Origin: Mesorhizobium neociceri
Lineage (GTDB): Bacteria; Pseudomonadota; Alphaproteobacteria; Rhizobiales; Rhizobiaceae
Assembly (NCBI RefSeq): GCF_013520985.1
Contig: NZ_JACDTY010000008.1
Span: forward strand, 230,535 to 294,534
Length of the DNA: 64,000 nucleotides
Reading direction: 5' to 3'
Every line of letters starts with the position of its first letter. Position 1 is the first letter of the stretch. Position numbers and translations under genes: made by a program. A model generated the notes under the pieces. The model was not told the origin of the DNA. It was given only the letters and a program-made list of their open reading frames with translations, and did no database searches. Positions 7,812 through 15,892 of this stretch are shown piece after piece.

Positions 7812-7960
7812 GCCGATCTCCCCCCTGGTGGGGGAGATGCCTGGCAAGGCAGAGGGGCGCTGTCCCGCCAGCCTGTCATCGAATGGCAGCCGGAGCCAAC
7901 ACCGAGTTTGTTCGAACAAGCTTCAACGTCGGCGATCCTTCGCGCCCCCTCTGTCTTGCC
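7812..7960. repeat. Palindromic repeat element, family D
   Basis: It starts with a tight hairpin (GATCTCCCCC-CTGGT-GGGGGAGATG). Longer arms GGCAAGGCAGAGGGGCGC (7843-7860) and GCGCCCCCTCTGTCTTGCC (7942-7960) are inverted copies of each other with one mismatch and one indel. It lies between the GST and TfoX genes and has no coding content; a MITE-like or BIME-like element is likely. Confidence 0.7.
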
Positions 7961-8061
7961 GGGAGATTGGCGCCTCACTGCCGCGCTCCACTTTCCATAT
8001 TGAACCGCCGCTCGGATTCGTGCTTGCTTGGCGCCCGGTAAATCGCACACTGGCGGTGAAC

Positions 8062-8445
8062 ATGGCGAAGTCATCCACCACAACCGGCAGCGCGGCCGAC
8101 CCGATGGTCGAGCGCCTGCGCACTGCCCTTGGCAACCGCGCCTTGACCGAGCAGAAGATGTTCGGCGGTACCTGCTTCCTCATCGACGGCAACATGCTGG
8201 TCGGCACATCGAAGCGCGGGCTGCTGGTCCGCGTCGGCAAGGCCGCGCACAGCGCCGCCGCTGCCCGTCCGCACGCGCGCCCGATGGAGATGGGCGGACG
8301 CACCATGGAAGGCTATGTCCATGTCGCGCCGGAAGGCACCGCGACCGACGCCGACCTTGGCCGCTGGCTCGATCTCGCGCTTGCCTTTGTCGGCACGCTT
8401 CCAGCAAAATCGAAATCTGCCAAGGTCGCAAAGAGGCGCGCCTGA
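8062..8445 (+). CDS. TfoX N-terminal domain protein
   Basis: A 127-residue protein matching the TfoX/Sxy N-terminal domain: DPMVERLRTALGNRALTEQKMFGGTCFLIDGNMLVG, then GLLVRVGK and the ending MEMGGRTMEGYVHVAPEG. In gamma-proteobacteria Sxy/TfoX acts with CRP to switch on competence genes. Free-standing N-terminal domains like this one are common in alphaproteobacteria and their role is unknown, so a competence function should not be assumed. The C-terminal tail is rich in lysine and alanine. The start is the ATG of MAKSST; the upstream open frame overlaps a repeat element. Confidence 0.85.
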   Translation: MAKSSTTTGSAADPMVERLRTALGNRALTEQKMFGGTCFLIDGNMLVGTSKRGLLVRVGKAAHSAAAARPHARPMEMGGRTMEGYVHVAPEGTATDADLGRWLDLALAFVGTLPAKSKSAKVAKRRA

Positions 8446-8521
8446 GCGGGTGGCGCGGCGCATTCTAAGCTTCGCCGAGTGAGTTTTGCCGAGTTGGGGC
8501 GCACGGCGAGGGGAGGGTGCG

Positions 8522-8947
8522 ATGGTCCTTACGGGAATTTGCATGTGCGGAGCGGTTGCCTGGACCTACTCCGGAGACTTGACGCGCAAACTGGTCTGTC
8601 ACTGCGCCGATTGTCAGCGTGCCACGTCTTCTCCCCTCACGGCCTTCCTGGGGATGAAGCCAGAACAGCTGAGCTGGACCGGCGAGATCGTGCACTATGA
8701 GAGCAGCCCCGGGACGTTTCGCGGATTTTGCCCGACTTGCGGCACAAGGCTCTATTTCCGCTCCGACAGATGGCCCACCGAGGTTCATGTCCATGCCGCC
8801 ACGATGAGCAACCCGGGCGAATACCGGCCGGATGCGCAGGTCTTCATGCCGTCGAAGGCGGGATGGCTCGACCGGCTGCCGTCGATCCCGGCCCATGATG
8901 GTTTCCAGCAAGAGCCGATGGTTCACCCGCCTGCCGCGACAGTTTGA
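8522..8947 (+). CDS. GFA-family (glutathione-dependent formaldehyde-activating-like) zinc protein
   Basis: A 141-residue protein with the GFA zinc pattern: CMCGAV near the N-terminus, CHCADCQRATSSP around residues 26-38, and GFCPTCGTRLYF around 68-79. The founding Paracoccus enzyme speeds formation of S-hydroxymethylglutathione, but most family members have not been tested. The N-terminus is taken at the ATG beginning MVLTGICMCG, preceded by GAGGG; an earlier in-frame start adds only low-complexity residues. It is probably a single-gene unit. The substrate is unknown. Confidence 0.9.
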   Translation: MVLTGICMCGAVAWTYSGDLTRKLVCHCADCQRATSSPLTAFLGMKPEQLSWTGEIVHYESSPGTFRGFCPTCGTRLYFRSDRWPTEVHVHAATMSNPGEYRPDAQVFMPSKAGWLDRLPSIPAHDGFQQEPMVHPPAATV

Positions 8948-9097
8948 GGTCTGGCGCCTGGACGGCAGCCACGTCGGGGCGCGGGCACGGCGGCCGGCTC
9001 GCAGTTTTCGGTGAGTTTGTTGCCTTCTCGTACAAAATTCTCGAAACCGGCAAGCCGGGAAAGGGCGCAACGGGTAAAATTGCCTCCCGCCGGGCAC

Positions 9098-9126
9098 AAA
9101 AAAAGCCGGGCGCGAGGCCCGGCTTT
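9098..9126 (-). terminator. Rho-independent terminator of the outer-membrane protein gene
   Basis: On the minus strand a 10-bp stem AAAGCCGGGC / GCCCGGCTTT with a 5-nt loop leads into a 7-base T run. It starts 25 bases after the stop of the barrel gene. Confidence 0.92.
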
Positions 9127-9150
9127 CTTGTGTCGTGGCTTGAACGACAG

Positions 9151-9801
9151 TTAGAACTTCATACCAACGCCGAAAGTGACGCGGTTGTCGCTTTCCTTGA
9201 CCTTGGTGCCGACGCTGTCGAAGCTCTTGGAACCGAAGTCGGTGTAGCGGTACTCGACACGGCCGAACACATTGTCGGTGATCTTGATGTCGGTGCCGAC
9301 ACCGGCCGTCCAGCCGAGCATGGTGCTGCTGTCGCTGTCGCCGGGGACCGAGACCTTCTGGTTCTTCAAGGCGCCACCGCCAGTACCGTAGAGCAGGATC
9401 TCCGGGGTCACAGCGTAGCCGAGACGGGCGCGCAGCGAGCCTTCGAAGCCGCCCTTGGAATTGACGCCGCCGCTGTCGCCCTTGACGCCGTTGTAGCCGA
9501 GATCGGCTTCAGCACCGTACACGAAGTTCTCCTGCTGCCACTGGTAGCCGCCGAAAACGCCGCCGACGAAGCCCTTGGTCTTGATGTCGGGGCCGCCGTC
9601 GTGGACTTTGGCATGACCGCTGAAACCGTAGCCGGCGCTGATACCGGCATAGGGGCCGGCCCAGGAAGCGACAGGGAGTTCGGCGATCGGCGCCGGTGCC
9701 GGGGGCTCTTCCGAGACGACGTCAGCGGCAAAAGCAGTACCGCTGAGGGCGAAGAGCCCGAGCGCGACCGCGATTGGCGCGAATTTGAGATTGGCTTGCA
9801 T
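9151..9801 (-). CDS. Outer-membrane beta-barrel protein, Omp25/Omp31 (RopB) type
   Basis: 216 residues with a clear signal peptide (cleavage after GTAFA, residue 25). The mature protein begins with an acidic/proline-rich linker and WAGPYAGISAGYGF, the hallmark of the Omp25/Omp31 family, followed by an eight-stranded barrel of alternating aromatic/glycine strands. It ends in a terminal phenylalanine (VTFGVGMKF), the signal recognised by the Bam machinery. Such proteins are abundant envelope components of rhizobia and Brucella. AAGGAG precedes the start, and a strong terminator follows. The 400-bp upstream gap suggests a long leader or several promoters. Confidence 0.93.
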   Translation of the reverse strand: MQANLKFAPIAVALGLFALSGTAFAADVVSEEPPAPAPIAELPVASWAGPYAGISAGYGFSGHAKVHDGGPDIKTKGFVGGVFGGYQWQQENFVYGAEADLGYNGVKGDSGGVNSKGGFEGSLRARLGYAVTPEILLYGTGGGALKNQKVSVPGDSDSSTMLGWTAGVGTDIKITDNVFGRVEYRYTDFGSKSFDSVGTKVKESDNRVTFGVGMKF

Positions 9802-10214
9802 TGTTGTTTACTCCTTAAGCCACAAGACACGTAGGCTTGTTTGTCTTGAGCGCCATCAACCCGTCCGGGGGATGAAACGGATCTGGCACTCAACGGTTCC
9901 GAATGTCGTGTCAAAATGCGGCGGCAGCGAACCTGAAACTGGGTCATTCCCCGGCGCGAATGAGGCCGAAGCTTGACGTTGCATCTTCGCAACAGCGAAA
10001 TGTCAGTACGTATGTGATGCTGCACTGCACTCGGCTTGGTGCAAGGAGTCCAGCGTCCTATATTGCTGACCTGCCGACCCGAATCCGGGACGGGTCCAGG
10101 CGCTGAAAAAGCCGTTTCGCCACATTCCTGCCCCAGGTGGAAACGGCATTTAACACCTGGACGCGTCACAATGTGCCGGCTAGCGGAATTGAGGCGCAGA
10201 TTGAGGATTGACAG
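9802..10214. other. Divergent 413-bp intergenic region
   Basis: It separates the outer-membrane protein gene (leftward) from the SDR gene (rightward). The barrel gene's leader and promoter must lie on the left side. The right side holds the hairpin described at 10106-10147. No coding frame is convincing. Confidence 0.6.
10106..10147 (-). terminator. Hairpin plus T run on the minus strand (terminator of an unannotated leftward transcript?)
   Basis: The arms GCCGTTTCGCCAC (10111-10123) and GTGGAAACGGC (10137-10147) pair with two unpaired bases. Five As on the plus strand at 10106-10110 give a U-tract on the minus strand. No leftward gene ends here, so this may terminate a small RNA starting in or near 10150-10215, or may be a dispersed repeat. 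Confidence 0.45.
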
Positions 10215-10979
10215 ATGATCGAAGCCGCCGGAACGGCGCTGGTGACGGGCGGGGCAAGGCGGATCGGCAAGGCGATCGTCGATGATCTGGCCGCGCATGG
10301 ATTTGCCGTCGCCATCCATGCCAACCGCTCGGGCGCCGAAGCCGACACACTGGCCGCTGGTATCAGGGGCGAGGGCGGCCGCGCCGCCGTGGTTGCCGCT
10401 GATCTGACCGACATGGACGCCGTTGGCGATCTTGTCGGCCGCGCCGAGGCCGCGCTCGGCCCGGTCACGCTTCTGGTCAACAACGCGTCGCTGTTCGTTG
10501 ACGACAGCGTCGAGGATTTCGACTGGGCGGCCTGGGATCGCCACTTCGCCATCCATGTGAAAACGCCGGCGCTGTTGGCGCAAAACTTCGCCCGCGCTCT
10601 GCAGCAAGGGCAGGAGGGGCTGATCGTCAACATTATCGACCAGCGCGTATGGCGGCCGACGCCACGCTATTTCTCCTATGCGCTGTCGAAGTCGGCTTTG
10701 TGGACGCAGACACAGATGCTGGCGCAAGCACTCGGCCCACGCATCCGCGTCAACGCCATCGGCCCCGGCCCGACGTTGAAGAACGCGCGCCAGGACGATG
10801 ATGATTTCCAAAAGCAGGTCGATGGCCTGATCCTGAAACGCGGCCCACAATTGACCGAATTCGGCGCCACCATCCGCTATCTCTGGGATGCGCGCTCGGT
10901 GACCGGCCAGATGATCGCGCTCGACGGCGGCCAGCATCTTGCATGGCAGACGCCGGATGTGACAGGCATGGTGGAATGA
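10215..10979 (+). CDS. SDR oxidoreductase, pteridine reductase/FolM-like
   Basis: A 254-residue short-chain dehydrogenase. The cofactor motif is TGGARRIG (residues 11-18) rather than the usual TGxxxGIG. Together with VNNASLF (about residue 91), it resembles FolM/PTR1 enzymes, which reduce dihydromonapterin or pterins with NADPH. The catalytic Tyr-Lys pair is in YALSK. A glycine-rich C-terminal VTGQMIALDGGQHL completes the fold. It overlaps uvrC by 4 bases, so the two are co-translated. Assignment to pteridine reduction is by motif only; a different carbonyl substrate is possible. Confidence 0.85.
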   Translation: MIEAAGTALVTGGARRIGKAIVDDLAAHGFAVAIHANRSGAEADTLAAGIRGEGGRAAVVAADLTDMDAVGDLVGRAEAALGPVTLLVNNASLFVDDSVEDFDWAAWDRHFAIHVKTPALLAQNFARALQQGQEGLIVNIIDQRVWRPTPRYFSYALSKSALWTQTQMLAQALGPRIRVNAIGPGPTLKNARQDDDDFQKQVDGLILKRGPQLTEFGATIRYLWDARSVTGQMIALDGGQHLAWQTPDVTGMVE

Positions 10980-13039
10980 GTCCCGCAGACCAGAAACACA
11001 AGCGCGGCGCCGCCGACGATCTGCCGCCCGAAATCGACCTCGAGGATGAGGCGGCCGAGGAGATCGTCGAGCCGGAGGCCGCCAGTCCCGATGTCGCCTT
11101 CACCGCGATCGACTGGGCACCGCATGCCGGCGACGCCGACGGCATGGTCGGCGCCGAGGTCATCCAGACATTGGTCAAGCGCCTGCCCAACGCGCCCGGC
11201 GTCTACCGCATGATGAACGCCGCCGGCGATGTGCTTTATGTCGGCAAGGCGCGCAGCCTGAAGAAGCGCGTCACCAACTACGCGCAAGGCCGGTTCCATA
11301 CCGCCCGCATCGGCCGCATGGTGCGCGAGACGTCGACGATGGAGTTCGTCGTCACCCGCACCGAGATCGAAGCGCTTCTGCTTGAAGCCAATCTTATCAA
11401 GCGCTTGCGGCCGCGCTTCAATGTGCTGATGCGGGACGACAAGTCGTTCCCCTACATCCTCTTGACCGGCGATCATGTCTCGCCCGGCATCTACAAGCAT
11501 CGCGGGGCGCGCTCGCGCAAGGGCGACTATTTCGGCCCGTTCGCCTCCGCCGGCGCGGTCGGCCGCACCATCAATTCGCTGCAGCGCGCCTTCCTGCTCA
11601 GGAGCTGCACCAACTCCTTTTACGAGAACCGCACCCGGCCGTGCCTGCTCTACCAGATCAAGCGCTGCGCCGGTCCATGCACCGGCGAAATCTCGCAGGG
11701 CGACTACGCCGAGCTGGTCAGCGAGGCGAAGGATTTTCTGTCGGGCCGCAGCCAGAAGGTGAAGACCGAAATCTCCGCCGCCATGCAGGAGGCGTCGCAG
11801 GAGCTCGATTTCGAGCGCGCCGCCATCTATCGCGACCGACTGGCGGCGCTCTCGCATGTGCAGAGCCATCAGGGCATCAACCCGGCGACGGTCGACGAGG
11901 CCGATGTCTTCGCCATCCATCAGGAGGGCGGCCAGGTCTGCATCCAGGTGTTCTTCTTCCGCACCGGCCAGAACTGGGGCAATCGCGCCTATTTCCCCAA
12001 GGCTGATCCGGCACTGGAGGGGTCGGAGGTACTGGGCTCGTTCCTGGCGCAGTTCTATGACGACAAGCCGACGCCACGGAACATTCTTTTGTCGCGAGGC
12101 GTCCAGGATCAGGAACTGCTGGCCGAGGCGCTGTCCACCCGCGCCGGCCGCAAAGTGTCGATCTCGGTGCCGCAGCGCGGCGAAAAGAAGGATCTGACTG
12201 ACAACGCGCTGCAGAACGCGCGCGAAGCGCTCGGCCGACGGCTGGCTGAAACCTCGACGCAAGGGCGTCTGCTCGCCGGCTTTGCCGAGACGTTCGGCTT
12301 GGCGAAGCCGCCCGTGCGCATCGAGGTCTACGACAATTCGCACATTATGGGCACCAACGCCGTCGGCGCCATGGTCGTCGCCGGGCCGGAAGGCTTCGTG
12401 AAGAACCAGTACCGGAAATTCAACATCCGCTCGACCGAGATCACGCCCGGCGACGATTTCGGCATGATGCGCGAGGTGATGGAGCGGCGCTTTTCAAGGC
12501 TGCTCAAGGAACATGGCGATGTCGCCGTTGCCGACGACGCGGCGGTGGGCGACGACATCGAAGAAGACATTTCCGGCAGCTTTCCGGCCTGGCCCGATGT
12601 CATCCTGATCGATGGCGGCCAGGGTCAGATGAGTGCGGTGCGAAAGATCCTCGCCGATCTCGGCATCGAGGACCGCGTCGTGGCGATCGGCATCGCCAAA
12701 GGGCAGGACCGCGACGCCGGCCGCGAGCGTTTCTTCGTCAGGGGCAGGGACTCGTTTTCGTTGCCCGTCCGCGATCCCGTGCTGTATTTCGTCCAGCGGC
12801 TGCGCGACGAGGTCCATCGCTTCGCCATCGGTTCGCACCGCGCGCGGCGCAAGAAGGAGCTAGTCAAGAGTCCGCTCGACGAGATCGCCGGCATCGGTCC
12901 CGGCCGCAAGCGGGCGCTGCTGCTGGCCTTCGGCACCGCCAAGGCGGTCAGCCGCGCGGCAGTCGAGGATCTGGTCAAGGTCGACGGCATTTCCGAGCAG
13001 GTGGCGAAATTGGTCTACAACCATTTCCACGAGAGCTGA
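10976..13039 (+). CDS. uvrC: Excinuclease ABC subunit C
   Basis: UvrC makes both incisions around bulky DNA lesions in nucleotide-excision repair, with UvrA and UvrB. Domains in order: a roughly 60-residue acidic N-terminal extension, the GIY-YIG nuclease (PGVYRM at about 74, LYVGKARSLKKRV at about 87-99), a four-cysteine segment (CTNSFY, CLLYQIKRCAGPC), the UVR motif (EASQELDFERAAIYRDRL), the RNase H-like 5' nuclease (VYDNSHIMGTNAVGAMV, ILIDGGQGQ) and C-terminal helix-hairpin-helix repeats. Length 687 is normal for alphaproteobacteria. The ATG overlapping the SDR stop (ATGA) is chosen. The stop codon abuts repeat family A. Confidence 0.96.
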   Translation: MSPADQKHKRGAADDLPPEIDLEDEAAEEIVEPEAASPDVAFTAIDWAPHAGDADGMVGAEVIQTLVKRLPNAPGVYRMMNAAGDVLYVGKARSLKKRVTNYAQGRFHTARIGRMVRETSTMEFVVTRTEIEALLLEANLIKRLRPRFNVLMRDDKSFPYILLTGDHVSPGIYKHRGARSRKGDYFGPFASAGAVGRTINSLQRAFLLRSCTNSFYENRTRPCLLYQIKRCAGPCTGEISQGDYAELVSEAKDFLSGRSQKVKTEISAAMQEASQELDFERAAIYRDRLAALSHVQSHQGINPATVDEADVFAIHQEGGQVCIQVFFFRTGQNWGNRAYFPKADPALEGSEVLGSFLAQFYDDKPTPRNILLSRGVQDQELLAEALSTRAGRKVSISVPQRGEKKDLTDNALQNAREALGRRLAETSTQGRLLAGFAETFGLAKPPVRIEVYDNSHIMGTNAVGAMVVAGPEGFVKNQYRKFNIRSTEITPGDDFGMMREVMERRFSRLLKEHGDVAVADDAAVGDDIEEDISGSFPAWPDVILIDGGQGQMSAVRKILADLGIEDRVVAIGIAKGQDRDAGRERFFVRGRDSFSLPVRDPVLYFVQRLRDEVHRFAIGSHRARRKKELVKSPLDEIAGIGPGRKRALLLAFGTAKAVSRAAVEDLVKVDGISEQVAKLVYNHFHES

Positions 13040-13087
13040 CGCATGTCGCCCAAAAGTGTGGAGCGGTTTTGGGACAACGACATGCGT
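13039..13087. repeat. Palindromic intergenic repeat, family A, copy 3 (best preserved)
   Basis: The arms ACGCATGTCGCCCAAAA and TTTTGGGACAACGACATGCG pair around a GTGTGGAGCGG loop. The uvrC stop codon forms its left edge. It may act as a transcript 3'-end stabiliser or attenuator inside the uvrC-pgsA run. Confidence 0.85.
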
Positions 13088-13196
13088 CACCTCTAAGAGA
13101 GACCAGGCTATTTTCGTCTGGCCAATCGAATCTCGGCTGTTGACCCCCTACATCCGGTTCTGATTTGAGTACGCAGGCAGAAAGAGTCCCTGAGAT

Positions 13197-13793
13197 ATGG
13201 CCAAGCGCGCGTTCAACCTGCCCAATATGCTCACCTACGCCCGCATCGTCGCGGTGCCGCTGGTGGTGCTGTGCTTTTTTCTTGAAGGGCATCTGAAATC
13301 GAGCGACTTCGCCCGCTGGTCGGCGCTGATCATCTTCCTGCTGGCCTCGATCACCGATTATCTCGACGGCTATCTGGCACGCGCCTGGCAGCAGACCTCC
13401 AACATCGGCAAGATGCTCGATCCGATAGCCGACAAACTGCTGGTCGCCACCTGCCTGCTGCTGCTCGCCGCCGACACCGACCGCCACGCCGGCATTGCCG
13501 GTTGGTCGCTGTGGGCGGCGATCATTATCCTGTGCCGCGAGATCCTGGTTTCGGGCCTGCGCGAATATCTGGCGGCGCTAAAGGTGTCGGTCCCGGTGAC
13601 TCAGCTCGCCAAATGGAAGACCGCCATCCAGATGGTCGCCATCGCCTTCCTGCTCGCCGGCCCCGCCGGCGACAAGATCTTCCCGCTGACCACGCAGACC
13701 GGGCTGGTGCTGCTGTGGATCGCCGCACTGGTCACGCTCTACACCGGCTACGACTATTTTCGCGCCGGCCTCAAGCACATCATGGACGAGTGA
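13197..13793 (+). CDS. pgsA: CDP-diacylglycerol--glycerol-3-phosphate 3-phosphatidyltransferase
   Basis: PgsA makes phosphatidylglycerophosphate, the committed step to phosphatidylglycerol, in the inner membrane. The CDP-alcohol phosphotransferase motif D-G-x2-A-R-x8-G-x3-D-x3-D is seen in DYLDGYLARAWQQ then GKMLDPIADK (about residues 59-82). About six membrane helices span the 198 residues. The N-terminus NLPNMLTYARI is typical of PgsA. It lies between uvrC and moaD, an order common in rhizobia. A second CDP-alcohol phosphotransferase is encoded at 58.4 kb; the position next to uvrC makes this copy the better PgsA candidate. Confidence 0.93.
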   Translation: MAKRAFNLPNMLTYARIVAVPLVVLCFFLEGHLKSSDFARWSALIIFLLASITDYLDGYLARAWQQTSNIGKMLDPIADKLLVATCLLLLAADTDRHAGIAGWSLWAAIIILCREILVSGLREYLAALKVSVPVTQLAKWKTAIQMVAIAFLLAGPAGDKIFPLTTQTGLVLLWIAALVTLYTGYDYFRAGLKHIMDE

Positions 13794-13794
13794 G

Positions 13795-14049
13795 ATGACG
13801 AAGCTCATCTATTTTGCCTGGGTGCGCGAACGGATCGGCAAGCCTGAGGAAGACGTCGAACTGCCCACCGGCATCGAGACGGTGGCCGATCTCCTGCGCT
13901 GGCTGAAATCGCGCGGCGAGGAGTATGAGCACGCGCTGCAATATCCCGATGTGATCCGCGTCGCCATCAACCAGGAACATGTCGAGCATCGCGAGAAGAT
14001 ATCCGGCGCGCGCGAGATCGCGCTGTTTCCGCCGATGACCGGGGGCTGA
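13795..14049 (+). CDS. moaD: Molybdopterin synthase small subunit MoaD
   Basis: An 84-residue ubiquitin-fold sulfur carrier. It ends in FPPMTGG; the C-terminal Gly-Gly is adenylated by MoeB and then thiocarboxylated to deliver sulfur to precursor Z in molybdenum cofactor synthesis. The start MTKLIYFAWVRERIG and the length are typical. It begins one base after the pgsA stop and is followed 4 bases later by moaE, so all are one operon. The molybdopterin oxidoreductase at 44.2 kb is a potential user of the cofactor. Confidence 0.95.
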   Translation: MTKLIYFAWVRERIGKPEEDVELPTGIETVADLLRWLKSRGEEYEHALQYPDVIRVAINQEHVEHREKISGAREIALFPPMTGG

Positions 14050-14053
14050 CACC

Positions 14054-14536
14054 ATGTCCGGCGCGCCGACGGTGCGCATCCAGCGCGAAGATTTCGACGT
14101 CGCCGCCGAGATCGCCAGGCTGACCGAAGGCCGCGCGGACATCGGCGCCGTGGTGTCCTTTTCCGGCCTCTGCCGCGACGAGCAGGGCCAGCTGTCGGCA
14201 CTTGAGCTCGAACATTATCCCGGCATGGCCGAAGCCGAAATCGGCCGCATCGCCGCCGAAGCCATCGCACGCTGGCCGCTGCAAGGCCTGACCGTCATCC
14301 ACCGCCACGGCAAGATAACGCCCGGCGAAAACATCGTGCTGGTGGTGGCGGCTTCCGCGCACCGGCATGCGGCGTTCGAGGCAGCGAATTTCCTGATGGA
14401 TTTCCTGAAATCACGTGCGCCTTTCTGGAAGAAAGTGCACCGCGCCGACGGCACTGACGGCGGCTGGGTCGAGGCCAAGGAGATCGACGACAAAGCCGCT
14501 GGCCGCTGGAAGAAGGCTGCGCGGAAACGAACTTGA
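14054..14536 (+). CDS. moaE: Molybdopterin synthase catalytic subunit MoaE
   Basis: MoaE, with thiocarboxylated MoaD, converts precursor Z (cPMP) to molybdopterin. Its 160 residues contain the family signatures GAVVSFSGLCRDE, LELEHYPGMAEAEI, VIHRHGKITPGENIVLV and the active-site lysine region RAPFWKKVHRADG, ending in WVEAKEIDDKAAGRW. The 3' end of this gene is present a second time at 17308-17361 with four differences in 39 bases, on the far side of the bufferin operon. The gene itself appears intact. Confidence 0.95.
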   Translation: MSGAPTVRIQREDFDVAAEIARLTEGRADIGAVVSFSGLCRDEQGQLSALELEHYPGMAEAEIGRIAAEAIARWPLQGLTVIHRHGKITPGENIVLVVAASAHRHAAFEAANFLMDFLKSRAPFWKKVHRADGTDGGWVEAKEIDDKAAGRWKKAARKRT

Positions 14537-14594
14537 GCCTTCGCGTCGCCGCAGAGGTTTACCTTCGCCCCTTCGCGCGGAAGAGGTGGTCAGT

Positions 14595-15089
14595 TCAGCC
14601 TTTATGAGTCCCGATCCAGTGATCGAGCGAAATCCGGCCGGGTCCCCACGCCATGATGCCAAGCGCCATCGCCGCCCAGGTGATGTGCAGTGGCCAGCCG
14701 TCAGGCACAGTGACTTCTATGACCAGTGTCATCAGCAGCAGCCCGAAGGACGCCAGCCGTGTCGCCAGGCCGAGAACAAGGAGAATCGGCAGCAGGATTT
14801 CCGCCGACCCTGACGCGAACGCCACCAGCCCGGGTGCGGGAAAATCGTAAGGTCCGCCAGGCAGATGCAGCTTGAACTCCGAACTGAAGAGCAGCACCGC
14901 GACATCGTTCAGCTGCAGGAAGCCGTCCCATTTGTTGATGCCTGACCGCCAGAACGGGACGGCGAGGGCGCAGCGCAGGACAAGCTGGGTCAGCGACGGC
15001 GTAGCAATTGTGCGCAGGGCGACGTTCACTGTCTCGACGATCCCTCCTGTCCCGGCATCACCGCTCGCGTTCCGCCTGTCGCTCATCAT
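14595..15089 (-). CDS. DoxX-family membrane protein, last gene of the bufferin operon (BufD-like)
   Basis: About 164 residues with four predicted membrane helices in the DoxX arrangement: LVLRCALAVPFWRSGINKW, then GLVAFASGSAEILLPILLVLG, then LATRLASFGLLLMTLVIEV and the ending helix near WAAMALGIMAWG. DoxX proteins are small integral membrane proteins of uncertain redox role. It overlaps the preceding gene (GTGA), so it is translationally coupled as the fourth gene of a DUF2282-MNIO-DUF2063-DoxX operon. The ATG at 15089 follows AGGAAGG by 5 bases; a GTG at 15095 is an alternative start. A second DoxX gene lies at 43.6 kb. Confidence 0.88.
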   Translation of the reverse strand: MMSDRRNASGDAGTGGIVETVNVALRTIATPSLTQLVLRCALAVPFWRSGINKWDGFLQLNDVAVLLFSSEFKLHLPGGPYDFPAPGLVAFASGSAEILLPILLVLGLATRLASFGLLLMTLVIEVTVPDGWPLHITWAAMALGIMAWGPGRISLDHWIGTHKG

Positions 15090-15091
15090 GC

Positions 15092-15892
15092 TCACCTTCC
15101 TGGGGGTGCCGCTGTGAAGGCGCCCGCTTGCAGCACGCCGGCAATGTTCGCGGAAATATCGAATTCGCTGCTCTCCGCAAATGCTGCCGCCGCCGCCGCG
15201 CCGAGCGCCTCACCCGAGATCAGATGCGCGATAAACACTGCGCCGCCAGGCGGCAAGTGGCGAACGAAGACCTCGAGGCCGGGCCGCGTGACCAGCGCAT
15301 CTTCAGGATCGACCGCCTCGATCCGCCCGACGGGAGCGTTGCTCCGGTTTGCTGCGAGGATGGTGACTGCCGGGAAACGGGAGCGCACGATTCGCGTTGC
15401 CGGGTGCGGCTCAAAGACGGCATCGGCCAGTCGTTCGGGCGGGGTCGATGCCAGTGTTGCGGAAGCCAACGGCTCTGCGTCGGCAGCATGATATGCGTCC
15501 AGCCAGGCCCGCTCGATCCGTGCGACGTCGGCGAGCCACGGCATCGGCTGTGCGTATTCGTAGCGCCCGATGAAATCGGGAAAGTCGCGGCCGTATTCGA
15601 ATAGAAGTGGCGAGGTAGGCGGAGTTTCGCGGATATGGAAGCGAGCCATGGCGCGAAAGAAGTCCGGGCCAGTGATGCGCAGCGTCGCTGGAAAGTTGGC
15701 GGCCAGCGCATCGATCAGGCTGACCGTGACGTTGTTGCGATAGACGGCATATCGCTTGACCGCAACCTTCCCGTTCGGCCCCGAAACGGCGTCGGGCGGG
15801 GCACGGTCAGGATCGAGCAGGCCGGCGGTGAATGCCGCGGCGTACTCAAACCTGCGACCGAGATAGCCCGACTGGAGCTCATCCTGCGGCAT
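15092..15892 (-). CDS. bufC: DUF2063/HvfC-BufC-type partner protein of the MNIO enzyme
   Basis: 266 residues with the DUF2063 pattern: an N-terminal helical domain (FEYAAAFTAGLLDPDRAPPD, then RYAVYRNNVTVSLIDALAANFPA and FFRAMARFHIRETPP) with FPDFIGRY and WLADVARIERAW. A second, more variable domain follows. In characterised bufferin and methanobactin-like pathways this partner works with the DUF692/MNIO enzyme, probably presenting the precursor peptide. It overlaps the enzyme gene by 14 bases and the DoxX gene by 4, indicating tight coupling. The start is the ATG of MPQDELQ; a longer frame upstream merely shadows the enzyme gene. Confidence 0.9.
   Translation of the reverse strand: MPQDELQSGYLGRRFEYAAAFTAGLLDPDRAPPDAVSGPNGKVAVKRYAVYRNNVTVSLIDALAANFPATLRITGPDFFRAMARFHIRETPPTSPLLFEYGRDFPDFIGRYEYAQPMPWLADVARIERAWLDAYHAADAEPLASATLASTPPERLADAVFEPHPATRIVRSRFPAVTILAANRSNAPVGRIEAVDPEDALVTRPGLEVFVRHLPPGGAVFIAHLISGEALGAAAAAAFAESSEFDISANIAGVLQAGAFTAAPPGR

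Noticed and set aside
8062..8445. Competence regulator TfoX
   Set aside because: Only the N-terminal domain is present and no competence genes are nearby; named by domain only.
9408..10937. 509-codon minus-strand open frame across the barrel, intergenic and SDR genes
   Set aside because: It overlaps two recognised genes in the wrong frame or strand; the sequence shows no domain and no start signal.
10877..12343. 488-codon minus-strand open frame opposite uvrC
   Set aside because: Complement of the uvrC coding frame in GC-rich DNA; uvrC has all expected domains.
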